Shown here one piece after another: positions 26,601 through 38,828 of a stretch of DNA of 64,000 bases. The notes below the pieces were generated by a model. That model did no database searches. It was not told the origin of the DNA and worked only from the letters and a program-made list of their open reading frames with translations. The stretch spans positions 73,955,719 to 74,019,718 of the forward strand of contig CM074179.1 in the NCBI GenBank assembly GCA_037179385.1, read 5' to 3'. A program made the translations under genes and the position numbers. Numbering within the stretch: the stretch's first letter is position 1; every line of letters begins with the position of its first letter. Source of the stretch: Holothuria scabra. Lineage: Eukaryota > Echinodermata > Holothuroidea > Aspidochirotida > Holothuriidae.

Positions 26601-27093
26601 GTATTTTGTCATTTTGAAATAAAAGGTATGTCTGTAGGGCGAAAGGAGAGACTTACTTTCAAACAATACCTTATTCCTTAGATCATTTGTTATTTCTCTT
26701 TTAAGGGTTTCTTGTGGTATTTTATGGCTTTTCTTTTCCTTTTCCATTCTAAATTGTTTCTTTTATATTTAATGAATAATTGTCTACTAAGAAAGTAACA
26801 CATTCCTAGCAATTCTCTATTTCAACTACATGTAAGTTTCCATCCACGCATAGATGGATTTTCTAAGTCCAAAAGTGACACATGTGCCATCCAAGACCAG
26901 AAATTGTTTGATGACACGAATATCGTTATTATCTGATGACATATATATTCATTTCTTTATTTGAACAGCGCCAAAAGACATGAACTTCAACAAAAAAGAA
27001 AGTGTTTACTTAGACTACTACTAATTTCTTTCAGTTTTTAAGAGAGCTTATCCCTCAGTCATACGTTAGGTAACACACGTGTGGTGCAGGCTG
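23607..27093. other. No gene recognised
   Basis: Two weakly similar blocks at about 23825-24130 and 24300-24410 share 'TTTTGGGGTCAA...CAAGCCAAT' and 'AATGTTA.ATC.AAGAT', suggesting an old duplication or repeat. ORFs here are short and unrecognised. Confidence 0.4.
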
Positions 27094-27117
27094 TGAAAGA
27101 GCAATAAATTGCAAATA

Positions 27118-27880
27118 ATGTATACCGTGATATATTATGCATATTGCATAGTACTTACATCGTGCACATTTTATGTTTTGGGTAGCACGATTTGTAAGTT
27201 CTACGACAGTAATTCCAAGGTTATTAAACTGCCTGGTGAATGCGTAATATTCGGTGTGTGTACATGCTCCTCATCCACCAACATAATTTGGAATTTTAAT
27301 AATCAAAGAATCTTTTACAGAACTCGGCCATCTAATCATCCCCAAGAAGACTGGGAATTTTCTATGAATAAGTCTGTACGGATAAATTCGGTTAACGAAT
27401 CTAACGTGGGTATCTACACCTGTCTTTGCACGGCGATTGTTAAAAAACAATACATCTTGTCATTAAAAAATGAGGGTAAGTATATTGATACCACAAAAGC
27501 CCGTTATACCATTGGACCGAATTGATACAAAACAGCTCTATTCAACTGAAGTGTCCGATAATACTTTTTGCATTGTTTTCATTTCTTATTATTTAAGTTT
27601 AAACTTTTGAATGGAAACTAAATTATTGTATGGTTTGAAGCGTATTCTTTGACTTTATTTTCTTTCAAAGTGTAGTTAAAAGTTAACGGTAAGTCCAATT
27701 TCCAATAGATTGGAAACAAGTAGTTACTCTAGAATTGAACTTCGCAATCTAAGTTTTGACATCATCTTTATAATATTTGTTTTTTTTTTTTTCTTTGTAG
27801 GACTCATTCAAACAATAGTGGGAGAGTGTCATTTTTTTTACCAATTTCCCTATGTTGATTGTCACCCGTTCGACAAGTAA
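27118..27880 (+). CDS. Secreted Ig V-type domain protein, two exons
   Basis: The first ATG after an in-frame TGA (27094-27096) opens a hydrophobic leader (MYTVIYYAYCIVLTSCTFYV) followed by one Ig-like domain. Visible are an early Cys (GECVIFGVC), a Trp (IIWNF) and the D/N-x-G-x-Y-x-C signature as 'NESNVGIYTCLC'. The exon ends at 27475 with a consensus donor (G|GTAAGT, phase 1). A strong acceptor (T-rich tract, CTTTGTAG) at 27800 opens exon 27801-27880, which continues in frame to TAA and adds a short tail with two Cys ending HPFDK. The product would be about 145 residues, secreted, with no membrane anchor. It could be an immune-type or adhesion molecule. Exon 41602-41955 starts in the same phase and could be an alternative partner. 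Unspliced, the frame ends at 27525. Confidence 0.6.
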
Positions 27881-28774
27881 TCAATTCATACTTATCGGTT
27901 TTTTAATAGGCTTAATAAGGAGTCTGTTCTTTTCTAAGACCTTTGCAATTTGCCAATAACTATAAATTACTAAAACACGTGCATCACCAGTGTCATTGTT
28001 ATGTCGTACTGTGTGTTATAGGCCTACTTCACTAGAGGGGTGAAATTAAATTTTACGCCGCCTTGCAATTTTGTATGGAAAAACAGTATGTTTTGAAAGT
28101 CAGGAGGTACAACCAAAGGTAAATATAGGCGGTGCTGATCAGGAAGACCTAAATTCAGTTTTTCACCAGCACTGAGTAACTTTCACCGAGCACATACGAT
28201 AATGCAAACAAATTAGACAGGTAATACCGAAATTGCGTACAAACACTTTGTTTTGCGCGGGTGCCCTAGAACAGCAGTTGATTGTAAGAGCTTCAAATTT
28301 TTGGCAGAACGTACTTAATTTTTCCATAGGAAGAAACAGAGCACTTGAACGGTGAATCTTTGACCGAATGAAAAAAGTACATAATCCTATAAATTATCAA
28401 AATCATAAATTGACTGTTTCATACTACATTACCGCCATTTATCAGAATGATTAATGGCGGTTTCTCGGGACGAAGCGACGTGCGGTTCATCAATATTTTC
28501 TTATAATAAAATATAATAAAATCAAAGAAATCACCTACGGCGATAAAAGGAGCGACTAGGCGACTGAAAAACCTAAAATGTAAAAAATCGAAAATACACA
28601 TAGAAACGAAAAAAGCTTTCAAAGTCCTGACACTCATACAGTTTTTTCCAAAGATTCCGGAAGTTCATGTAATAAAATTGGCGCCATTACCTTAGAATCC
28701 CCTTTCTCTTATAAACTGCAGGTCCTATCATTGATACCCCCCTGGCCAAAGATGTGTCAAGAAGAAATTTACTA
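27881..28774. other. No gene recognised; 3' flank of the Ig gene
   Basis: No canonical AATAAA is seen within the first 200 bp (ATAAAT occurs at about 27962). Nothing else was recognised. Confidence 0.4.
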
Positions 28775-29870
28775 CTATATATTTAGGTTCTGAATGGTTG
28801 ATAAATTTTCAATAAACCATTTAGGAAAGATGGAATAGGGCAAGGCTATGAATTGATATCTTGTTAGTCCCCAAAAGTACTTTAAATTCAATCCTTTTTC
28901 TAATAGGTAACAATGTTGCAGCTCCGCTAAGATATTTGTAACTGTCTCATGCTTTGACTTACGACTGGCAATTATTGAAGCAGCTTTTTGCATCAATTGT
29001 AGTTTCTTAAGATCCCCCTCATAAACTCCTAGTAGCAAGCTGATATAATAATCGAATTTGGAAGTAACGAAATCAAGAACTTTTTTTTTTTTTTTTTTTT
29101 CTGTGGAACTTTGGTCAAGATATCAGCGAATTTTTCCAATTTTGTATTAGCCAAGGAATTCCGTTTGATTTAATTTCGTAACGTATTTCTTGAAAGTAAG
29201 ATGATTTTTAAACTATACGCCAAGATTTCTTACACATGAGGTAGTAATTACTTTGATATCACCTGTTCGTACGCTATCTACGACGGGACACTGAAAGGCC
29301 AGCCTGTGAAAACTGATAACTAAATAAACTTACTTCAGTTTTAAAGTTATTTAAAAACGGCAAATTGTCCCTTATTCACATTCTCATTTCATCAATACTT
29401 TATTCTTAATTACAAAAGCACGATTTCAAGAGACATAAAACTGAGTATGGCCCAGGTCTGCGTACGAAAAAGTTGATGACAAACCGTATTTGGCAAGGAT
29501 ATCCTACAAGGGAGTCGTGTACGACCAAAAAATTAAGGGACCTAATCGGGAACCCTGGGGGACGCCACAGGCCAGGGCGCTAGAACCTGACTCAGAATCA
29601 TCTATCAGTAGACTTTGAGTTCTAACAGCTAAGTAAATTTGAAGACAGTTAAACACAACTCCCGCAACATCATACTAAGTTTTTAAGTCTATTTGATCAC
29701 AATACCGTGGTCTATGGTATCGAACGCATCCCTTAGATCCAGAATTCAATTAAAACATTCCTTTTGATCAAGAGCAGAGACAATGTCAGGTTGATTTTTC
29801 AATTCGGTAGAAACGTTCTCACGGGACGCTGATTGAGATTTAGTATAAAGAGAGTGACGGAATAGATGGT
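28775..29870 (-). pseudogene. Dead CR1/L2-type LINE reverse transcriptase
   Basis: Reading the minus strand, conserved non-LTR RT blocks occur in order. First is an RT-upstream block (QSASREN..TEL, DIVSALDQKEC) at about 29749-29868. Next is the catalytic-region block 'LDLRDAFDTIDHGIV' at about 29700-29742, then 'GVPQGSRLGPLIF' near 29545-29575. The C-terminal thumb 'LKKLQLMQKAASIIASR' with 'AELQHCYLLEKGLNLKY' lies at 28850-29010. Reading frames are interrupted by stops, frameshifts and a poly-T tract at 29080-29100. It is inactive. Confidence 0.8.
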
Positions 29871-30233
29871 CATTTACATAAGACATATAAGATATACATG
29901 TGTAATACTGTTCGATCATAAACAAAATATGGTTCCTTCCCCCAAAATTCTCGTAATGTATTATTTCCTCTTTCTGTGGGACGGAATTACGGTTTGCACC
30001 AAGGGCACGTTTACTTCTTGTAGTGGTACGAAATATTTTTTTCACGACAGCCACAATAAAACACACCAGCAATGTTTATTTGCAAAAAAGTCAAGTTTTT
30101 TATTTGGTCTGCAATGCAATTGCTTTTGACTTATTTCCTTTTGAAAAATGCATAGAGTACACTTTAAAAAATATTTAAACGATTTTGTTTAAAAATTAGG
30201 ATACTCACGAAAATGAGTATTTCTACTCGAAAT

Positions 30234-30325
30234 AAGTGAGTACTTCAACTGAATTTGTGCAAAATTTTACACAAATTGCTGAATTTGTGCAAAATTTTAC
30301 ACAAATTGAGTTGAAGTACTCACTT
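30234..30325. repeat. Inverted repeat enclosing a 30-bp tandem duplication
   Basis: 17-bp perfect arms (AAGTGAGTACTTCAACT and its complement) enclose two 30-bp units (30251-30280 and 30281-30310). Each unit carries the near-palindrome AATTTGTGCAAAATTTTACA followed by CAAATT. The whole can fold as one long or two short hairpins. Confidence 0.9.
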
Positions 30326-32599
30326 TTTGCGCCTTTAAATTTTGGTTCGTCCGTTTCAGATGGGTAAAACCTAAAAAAAGGAACAACTACATCATGTGGT
30401 AATAACACTGGATTGTCATCATTATCCTTAGTTTCGTAAACAGGAATGACACCCTGGGTTGTCCCACAAATCTGGTCGTTTTTATCGTCTGTTTAGAATG
30501 TCTTATAACGTAGATAAATGCTTTTAAAATAATAAGTTTTGTAATATCACTATTAGTGACATTAATAAACTTAACTACACAATACGCCGAATGTTACAGA
30601 CGGGTTCTGTTTAGTGGCTATCGTTCGTATCTTCGAAGGGTTGTAAACTGAAGGTTCTGCATAATTTTTCAAGACATTTCAACAAAAACGTCAACTAAAC
30701 TCATTGAATCGTTAATCTTAGTTTCCTTCCTGTAGGCCTGTACACTTTGAACTCGGACTGTTAACCATGTTTGTAAAAATGGTTTTCATGTGATACTTGG
30801 ACCATCCAATAATCTTGGTGTCCAAAAAACAGAATTTTGTTTTCTTTTTGTGTTCATTTTGCATGTAATGTAGCTGTTAAATAGTTTTCTTTTTATAACT
30901 TCCTTTGAAAGCGTAAATCATATGCTGACCTCAAGCACCTCTTTTGTTCCGTCAATGTACCTTTCACAAACTTTACGTTGAGAAAATTGCTGCTGATGCG
31001 CAATGTTTGGAGAGAAATGTCTGGATTGGTTATAGCTATTGTATTGTATAGATTGTATTCTTTGTTAGAGGAAAGGATTAGGTAAAGCATTAGCGCTTTC
31101 GTTAGCCGGTTAGAAAATTTCTGGTTGAACACGAACAAAGCGCATGGGCCTGTAGATTGTGTTCTCAATGCTTTGTATTTTTTGGATTTTTTGTTGATTT
31201 ATGTTATCCTGTGTTTTGTATTTAAGCATTTTGACCATTCTATGAGACAACTCAAGTAGTAGGGTGATTTTAAGTTTTGTTTGGGTTATTGGATATAATC
31301 GTGCAGACTAAGTCCCACGGACAATATTGGAAAATTCCCCCGTGAAACAGGTTTGGCTTCCCACATATTTAAATTGCTATAGTTTATATATTAATAAAGG
31401 CTTACGGAAGCGTCCCAGTTTGGATGGTGGAGGGAGATACGGGCAGAAGAGTTTTTGTCCAAAAAATTTAATCTCGCCGTCACAGGCGGGGCACAGAGAA
31501 GTTTTGGAAAAATCGACAACCCCAGACAGTCGGGATTGGCATTTCCCCTGCTAGTTTCTACCAAAAAAAAAAAAAATCAGTTGCTATTTTGAGATTTCTT
31601 TCTCAATAAATTTTACACTACACAGCTACTATTTCCTCCAAGTGAAGAGTAATATGTGAGCACACAATGCTCTTTCAAGTAATAAGTTTGACCAAAACAC
31701 TATGTAAGTGAAGCTTCACCATCGGTTGGCGCGAAGCGTCCAGAAATTTTTGAAAAATCGAACCCGGAAATGACATTTACCAGGCTTGTAACTAGAAATG
31801 AAGTAGTCGTTATTTTGAGCTTTCCTTTGCAAATTGCAAGTTTGCATTTTTTTTTTCTTTATTATTGAAGTGGAACTTTCAAGTTTCACTCAATAGTAAA
31901 AAAAAAAAAAAAAAATTGAAATGGTCTTGTCTCTTTTCGGGGACAAATATGCAACAAAATTGAAAAGATGCTAATGATTTTAACTCTAATAAGACTTTCT
32001 TTGTTGTATTCAATTGCAAGGTGCACTTCATTGATAAAATTTTCTGTGACTGTCTGAACTCACCATTGATGATTTTACTTCATAGGAAATATGTTCCCGA
32101 CCGTTTCGATGCAGCTTGAAATGAATTGTCAGTCAGACTTATGGTGAGATATTCTCACGCTACTATTTATCATTATGTGTAACTGATAACGACGAACGAA
32201 TTTTCGTTACCGTTGCTGAAATTCAGCTCTCGCGGGCAGGACGGATATAGTCCCGTCCGTTTTGTAGGAAAAATTGGGAATTGTGAGAGTTTCCCTGAAG
32301 AATATATTGTTTCTTTTTTTTGTTTTTTGTTTGTTTGTTTTTTTTTTTGGTGGAAGCGAATAAGTTTATCGGGCTTATATCCCTTTTGTCGTAGGCCTAA
32401 AAATAAAAACTTTCTGATGAAATTGGATCTTCTCAACAACGGGCGAGGGCAGCTTCCTCCGACCGGGGCATGGCCCCGGCCCCCGCTGTTGTTGCCACCC
32501 ACGCTCTTAGTCTGCACACGGAACTCCCAGTTCTCTGGTCTGCAACACAAGTCTTGGTTTTGGGTGACCTTCCGTGCACGCATTATAGATGGGACACGG
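30326..32599. other. No gene recognised; one reverse copy of repeat family X
   Basis: About 31715-31790 matches family X in reverse (TTGGCGCGAAGCGTCC, then AAATTTTTGAAAAATCG). Short ORFs at 31327-31554 and 32173-32616 (both strands) have no recognisable family. The latter follows a locally GC-rich patch. Confidence 0.4.
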
Positions 32600-32830
32600 T
32601 ACATGGAATGAGTCATAACAGAGCTAGTAGAAAGAAGTGATTAAAACGGATTCATATCTGCATGAAGATAGCTTTACAAAAGGAGAAATAGTTCAATTTT
32701 TAATACCTCTCATCGTCCTCCCCGAGGAGGAGATGTGCCAAAGTACATGGAATAATGTATAACAGAGCTACATAGAAGTGATTGAAAATCGATTCCGATA
32801 TGTATTAAAATAGCGTTACAAAAGAAAAAA
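32600..32830. repeat. Diverged tandem duplication, about 140-bp period
   Basis: The order ACATGGAAT..AACAGAGCTA, AGAAGTGATTRAAA, GATTC.TAT, AATAGC.TTACAAAAG appears at about 32601-32690 and again at 32743-32830. Confidence 0.75.
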
Positions 32831-33347
32831 ATATGTTCAAGATCACCCATCTTGTCACTTGAGTCTTTTTAGGGTGTTTTTTTTTTTTTCTTTTTTTTTT
32901 TTTTTTTACTTTTGGACTATCTTTTAGAGCCTCCCCGACGAAACCGCCGACCTTCCCTGACGTGGGGATAGTGTTCCCCGACAGGGGCCATGTCCCGAAA
33001 GTCCCCTCCCGGCTGGCGCCACCTTTGTGCAAAGAATAGATAGAACCTTGGAGAAAATTTCCAAACCAGAAAAAAGATCAGGAATTGATACAAAAGGGGT
33101 TAAAGCTCCCAGAATAGCGACCAGTAATCTGAAACCTCAACATACACTCTTGTTCTCAAAACCTTTTTGGTACGTTAAGCACAATAATGTTTCTGGAAAA
33201 ATTTAACTTCCTTTTGGGAAATCTGCCTAGTTTCTTATGAGCATTAAATCAAGCATATTCCGACTGGTTAAGTCTCCAAGTCTTTTTACCTTGCCCCCCA
33301 GTTGCCCCCCCCCCCCGAAAAACTGCGGGAACGGAAGCGTATATGCC

Positions 33348-33349
<2 letters not shown>

Positions 33350-33390
<41 letters not shown>
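33350..33390. repeat. (GT)n microsatellite
   Basis: About 20 uninterrupted GT units. Confidence 0.97.
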
Positions 33391-33889
33391 GGGGGTGGGA
33401 GTGCACTGGCGCCTAGGTGCAATCGATACTGACGAAAAGTTTGCCTACATGCCCTTTAAGTAGGCCTACATCCTCCCGGTTAAGAGTCAGGGGTTTTCAA
33501 TCTACATGTGGTACGCATATCACTAATGATACAACGTTGTCCTGTCTTGGCAGTACGCGGCGTGGCACATAGCGTGGTTCATTTATTTTTCTATTGTTTC
33601 TTATTCTCCATCATGCTTCAATCGATTATTTCTGTAGGCTGCACGCCAACTTTTGATTGCGTTCCCCTAAGATGGTGTCATTACAGCTTAACACTACTTC
33701 AACACTTTGCCCATCCCCAGCACCCCACCCAAATGAAAAAAAAGTCTGGTTATGTCTCTGACTAGTATAGTGGTACAAGGTGCAACGCTAAAATGTGGAA
33801 TGATACTCCCAATGAAAAAAAAAAGTCGTTAACCTTAGTGTTAGATCAAACGAAATTTCAAATCAGATACCTCTCCTGGGACTAAATTT

Positions 33890-34060
33890 TTCACCCGGAG
33901 ATATGCTAAACACTCAGAGCTTCCGGGGGCTTCGCCACCTGGGCCCCCACCGGGACTTTTCCCCAGTACCCCACCTGGGGCCCTAAGGCGGGCCCCTGGA
34001 CCCCACTCGCAAGACCTCTCGCTGCGCGCGAGAATCTTTGTCTTCAGCATTTTCCTTTGC
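33890..34060. repeat. GC-rich inverted-motif repeat
   Basis: An abrupt GC-rich island with GGGGGCTTCGCCACCTGGG and several CCCAGTACCCC/GGGGCCC words able to form hairpins. Such 'GGGGCTTCGCCCC' islands are common dispersed repeats in marine invertebrates as I recall. The minus-strand ORF across it is compositional. Confidence 0.5.
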
Positions 34061-34919
34061 GCTCAGTTTTCCCCCAAAAAATTTTGACACTCTGGCGCCG
34101 CCTCTGCAAACAAAATAAAAAAAAAAAAATCAGCAGGGGCAGCCTTCCGATTGAGTCCTCCCACCCCGACTCCGATTGCGGAGCCTTTGCGGGTAAGTTT
34201 ATGTGGTGTTTACTTAATAATTAAAGATAAGATCTGAAAGATAGGAACATGAAGCAAGATCAATTTGGACTCGTTTGCAGTTGCTCGTAATAATACTTCA
34301 AACACGTCCAGGTATTTTAAATCCTCTCAGATGAAAGACTAAGGAGGAAACTTTCAGATTCGGCATTTCACTGACGGATTCATGCAATACAATACTTTGG
34401 CATGCTTAAATTTTGAATATTATATTAAATGATTTTTACAAATCATACAAGGCAATCGTTCATGTCAGTGGTATCAGAGGCACTGTTTTAAATGCCTTTA
34501 ACAACGGCCTTACTTATATACACTTTTAAAAATCCATTTGAAATGAAAGTATTAAAAAAAAAAAGAAATACCTAACAACCCTTGCTGCAGATGCAGCAGG
34601 GTTCTTATTTATTCCTTTGTTTTTACTGTATTTTTATAGGAGTTTTTATTTTTCTTTTTTCAAAGTACACACACTTCACAATTTTGAATCAATTGTCGCG
34701 CGAAGTCGGGGTAAAACTGGCGTAATACAGGTGAAAATTTTAAAATGTAAAACATGTTTTCCCTTGGAAGAGTAGCAATGGCATTGCATGGAAACTAATT
34801 GGCACGCACTATTCCCCCTGTGCTATACAGATACAGAACTCGTCGATGAAAGCCGTCTCTTCGTGCCGTAGTGAAAAAAAAAAACGTTTGTGGTTCTGTT
34901 CTGTCTTAGACTGCTGGGG

Positions 34920-35145
34920 TGTAAATCGAGTCGCATTAGTAACGACTCTATTCAATATGAGTCACTGTGGGCAAGGTCGAGCCAAGTTGAGTCTTAAACT
35001 TTTGTGACTCAAGTCAAGCCGAGGCAAGTGACGACTCGAGTCGAGTCGATTCCTTTCAGCTTGTGACTTGAGACAGACACAAGTCTTTGAAATCGTGATT
35101 TGAGTCAGACTCGAGTCACGTCTTTGACTGGTGTCATTACAACAT
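34920..35145. repeat. Degenerate GACTCGAGTC repeat
   Basis: The palindromic word ACTCGAGTC and variants (GAGTCG, TTGAGTC, GTGACTCAAGTC) recur throughout about 220 bp. The block ends about 30 bp before the left terminal repeat of PLE-B. Confidence 0.85.
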
Positions 35146-35176
35146 TCACAAAAAGTCTGTAACATATGGTTTACGT

Positions 35177-36799
35177 TCGGAAGTAGATGAATTTTATCTC
35201 AAAGTGTATCTTATTATTTTGTATTTATTCTGCTTCAAAAATTCGGTGCAAGAAAAAAATTGTTGTTCGCGATTTAAATGTTTTTCAATGGTTTCCTAAT
35301 TCAAAAAATTGATTAAATGTCTGATTAGAACTTACATTCATTTTCACTTTGTTCACTCCTCTGTCAATTCTTTTCTTTAACTTTTCTTACAGGCTAACAT
35401 TTTCTTTTTCAAACAAAGGATGTATTTTTCGTTGCATCCCCTGACAAAAGAAAAATACCCAATTCTGGAGGACTACGGACTTTAAAAACTACGTAAAACT
35501 CTTTTGGTCCATTGAACAAACGTCTTCCTCAATAAGCCTTGACTCGCCTTCGGACTTCGTTTTCCTTATTGTCAATTTCTAACGATGTAAGACAAAATGA
35601 CATCAAACCAACCTCGTTCACTTCATAAGGGCATTCAAGTGTTCGGAGGATTCTGACTTCTCCACTGCCTCTGAAGAAATGTTATCCTTTTTTGAAAAAC
35701 GCCAGTACCCTGCCAAAATCCTCTCTAATGCCCTACGCAGAATTCAAGGAACCAGCAGAGGGGAAGCCTTGGAGAAAAAGACCAAATGTGGTACCAATCT
35801 TCGTATTCCTTTGGTTATTCCATGTCACCCTTCGGTCCGTCCTATTTTACGCTCTATCTACAAAAATGTAGAGTCGCTCCGACAAGACCCCTCAACCCGT
35901 GATGTTTTCCCGGAACCCCCCATCACTGCTTTTAGAGTTGAGAAAAAATTAGCAAACCATTTAGTTCGGGCTTCCCACCCACTCACTTCTCTCAACGGCA
36001 CCCCTGGTACCTTTTCCTGTAACCGTCCGAGGTGTAATACATGCCCATTTGTTGGCAAACACGACCTCGTCAACATTTCAGGCCCAAACGGCAATAGCTT
36101 CATTGTCAGACAAAGATTCTACTGCATTTCCTCTAATGTAGTCTATATTTTAGCTTGTGGGAGTTGTAACTCGTTGTATGTGGGAGAGACCAAGTGCCGC
36201 CTTGAGGACCGAGTCACCGAGCACCTAAGGTCCATCAAACAGAATCTTCATGGATACCCGGTGGCTGCACATTTCAACCCCCCCCCCTTCACCTTGTTCA
36301 ATACAGCGCTTAACCGTTACCGCAGTTGTAATGTCGGAAGTAGATGAGTTTTATCTCAAAGTGTATCTTATTATTTTGTATTTATTCTGCTTCAAAAATT
36401 CGGTGCAAGAAAGAAATTGTTGTTCGCGATTCCAATGTTTTTCAATGGTTTCCTAATTCAAAAAATTAATTAAATGTCTGATTAGAACTTACATTCATTT
36501 TCACTTTGTTCACTCCTCTGTCAATTCTTTTCTTTTACTTTTCTTACAGGCTAACATTTTCTTTTCCAAACAAAGGATGTATTTTTCGTTGCATCCCCTG
36601 ACAAAAAAAAAAATACCCAGTTCTGGAGGACTACGGACTTTAAAAACTACGTAAAACTCTTTTGGTCCATTGAACAAACGTCTTCCTTAATAAGCCTTGA
36701 TTCACCTTCGGACTTCGTTTTCCTTATTGTCAATTTCTAACGATGTAAGACAAAATGACATCAAACCAACCTCGTTCACTTCATAAGGGCATTCAAGTG
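35177..36799 (+). mobile_element. PLE-B: Penelope-like element with direct pseudo-LTRs
   Basis: Two direct repeats of about 465 bp (35177-35641 and 36334-36799) are about 98% identical by eye, starting TCGGAAGTAGATGA and ending GGGCATTCAAGTG. They flank a fragment encoding the RT tail and the endonuclease. Direct pseudo-LTRs around a 5'-truncated body are a hallmark of Penelope elements, arising from partial tandem copies. The body lacks most of the RT and the last residues of the endonuclease. The near-identity of the repeats implies a fairly recent insertion. Confidence 0.85.
35640..36347 (+). pseudogene. PLE-B RT tail plus GIY-YIG endonuclease, truncated
   Basis: The open frame begins at the pseudo-LTR junction (CSEDSDFSTASEEM) inside the RT C-terminal helix region (FFEKRQYPAKIL). 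It continues through the linker to the family-typical zinc finger (CNRPRCNTCPF). It then reaches the GIY-YIG nuclease with 'NVVYILACGSC..LYVGETKCRLEDR..EH'. In Penelope elements this endonuclease nicks the target for RT priming. The frame ends abruptly at the second pseudo-LTR (CNVGSR), short of the usual C-terminus, and there is no RT catalytic core, so the copy cannot act on its own. It is a different lineage from PLE-A. Confidence 0.85.
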
Positions 36800-37030
36800 A
36801 ATCTTGTCATGAGACAAAACAAGTCAGAAGTGGCACTATAACATTACAATAACCTATACATACAAAAGAAGACTGAAAATAAAAGAAATTGCTAAGAGAA
36901 AGTGAAAGCATAGCACAATAATAACCAAAAACACTGAAAATTGAAAAACATATATCAAGAATACCAAACAACATTTAAAATAAGAGAAAATGTAAGAAAG
37001 AGAAAGTAAGACATAAACGACAAACAGGAA

Positions 37031-37453
37031 GGGTGCTTTTACACTTGATCCGGATCTGATCGCCTGCGCGGGGTCTGATCCACTGCTCGAGATCAAATAT
37101 ATAGTGTAAATGCAGATCAGATCCGGATCTGATGGCCCGATTTTGATACAAGTAAGGGGGGAGGATCAGACCCCACGCAGACGATCAAATCTGTAGTGTA
37201 AATGCTCGCCGGATCAACGGTGAGGTATAGTATGGTGTGCATGGTACATATACAGGGTCTATTTTTTGTTTACACTTTGGTGCGTACGCGCGTGTGCCTG
37301 TATTTCGTAATTCATCTGGAGCGACATCCGCTTGAGCACAGAGGAGGATCAGAGTACGAGACAAGTTTAAATGTACCAGGATCAAGCCATACGCGTAATT
37401 CGATACGCTGATAACATCGGGCGATCAGATCCGGATCAAGTGTAAGAGCACCC
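37031..37453. mobile_element. MITE with GGGTGC termini, 423 bp
   Basis: The inverted ends match for about 34 bp with few differences: left GGGTGCTTTTACACTTGATC, right the complement of GATCAAGTGTAAGAGCACCC, both continuing into CGGATCTGATCG. An inner copy of the GATCAGATCCGGATCTGAT word lies near 37113. GAA abuts both outer ends, a possible 3-bp target duplication, which would suit a PIF/Harbinger-like origin. It has no ORF. Confidence 0.8.
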
Positions 37454-38715
37454 GAAGTCATCGGGCATGTTGAAACGTTTAAAAATAGGACTATTGAATT
37501 ATTTCACTTCAAATATTGGATAAAAACATGACGGGAATCGACTAGTAGACTACTGGGCAAGGATCTCACTTAAACGTTTCTAAGAATAGCAACATTGCGT
37601 ACAACTAAGCTTGATGTCTGGCTGTTATCTTGCATAACCTTTAAAAGTTTCGACCAAATGGGTTCTGGCCTTCAAAGGCTGAAACTCCCTTAAATGCGGC
37701 TTGCCTGCATAAAGTGAGTCTACTTGTTTGACAAAAGGGAAATGCATTAAGTTATTCTGCCGAAACTTCACAAAAACGTTTTTGTGACTGCCCATTCCAA
37801 CAATGAGGGCACAATCCTCAACGCAAACACCCTGCCAAATTTTGTTCAATTTCCATAAAATAACTACAAAATTTCCAAAAACTAGTTATGATAGACTGAA
37901 AATTTTACTCCATTTCATCCAACGTCTTTATTCACTAGCCAATAAAATAGCACTGATATATGATAAGTCAATGCAACAAAACAATACAAACATTGAACTA
38001 ACGCTCCTAACAAATGTGGTTTACCAACTACTTTACTACTCATACCAATCGCTGTATTAAGCAAACGTTCGATCACACCGTGTCTTCATCGGCTCTTATT
38101 TGAAAACATAATTAAAGAAATTTGAAGTGCATGGGCATTAATTTACTATGCGCCATTGGAGTCTCTTACCGCAGTGAATCATAGATAAAACCTCAAAAAA
38201 TGTTGAGTCGCTCAAAAGGGCCTGTGAAAATTTTGTAAACTTAGTTATTTCTTCACTTTGTGTTCTTCTCCCAACCACTTCAATCTATTGGAAACACATT
38301 TTTACATGTATGTATCAGATTCGAATATTAATCGACGCCTACCCATACGCACACATTTGATAACGGATAGTATTTTGATTTCACAGCAAATAGAACCGAA
38401 GTCAACTCCAGCTGTGTCAAGATAAAAGACTGGAAATTTTGAAAAGCAAATCCGAAAGCTGCCTGAACAAAATAGCTGAGCTCATCATTACGTGTAGGCA
38501 TGGGCCGCGACCACTGAGCCGTACTAGAAAGAAATAAAACGTACTGGTTAAGGTATAGGCTTGGCTAATTGGGACAGTTATCTCACCTGATGATCGCCGG
38601 AGAGGCGTGAAACTCAGAGTAGTGGGTAAATTAAACTTGTGTAAATACATTATTTTGTGAATTTTGCTCTGCCTTTTTGGTATTGAGCACTCTTAGCATG
38701 CTTGTGATATTATTC

Positions 38716-38717
<2 letters not shown>
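37454..38717. other. No gene recognised
   Basis: Short ORFs without family resemblance; no repeat structure noted. Confidence 0.4.
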
Positions 38718-38802
<85 letters not shown>

Positions 38803-38828
38803 AATATATGTATATATATATATATATA
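38718..38828. repeat. (TA)n microsatellite
   Basis: TA array with rare AAATA interruptions, directly adjoining the left end of PLE-A. Confidence 0.95.

Noticed and set aside
32173..32616. A 147-residue minus-strand gene (and overlapping plus-strand ORF)
   Set aside because: Both strands are open over the same GC-rich and poly-T sequence, composition is biased, and no domain is visible.
33841..34050. Gly/Pro-rich minus-strand ORF
   Set aside because: Produced by a GC-rich hairpin repeat.
35858..36103. Minus-strand ORF inside PLE-B
   Set aside because: Shadow of the plus-strand endonuclease coding sequence.
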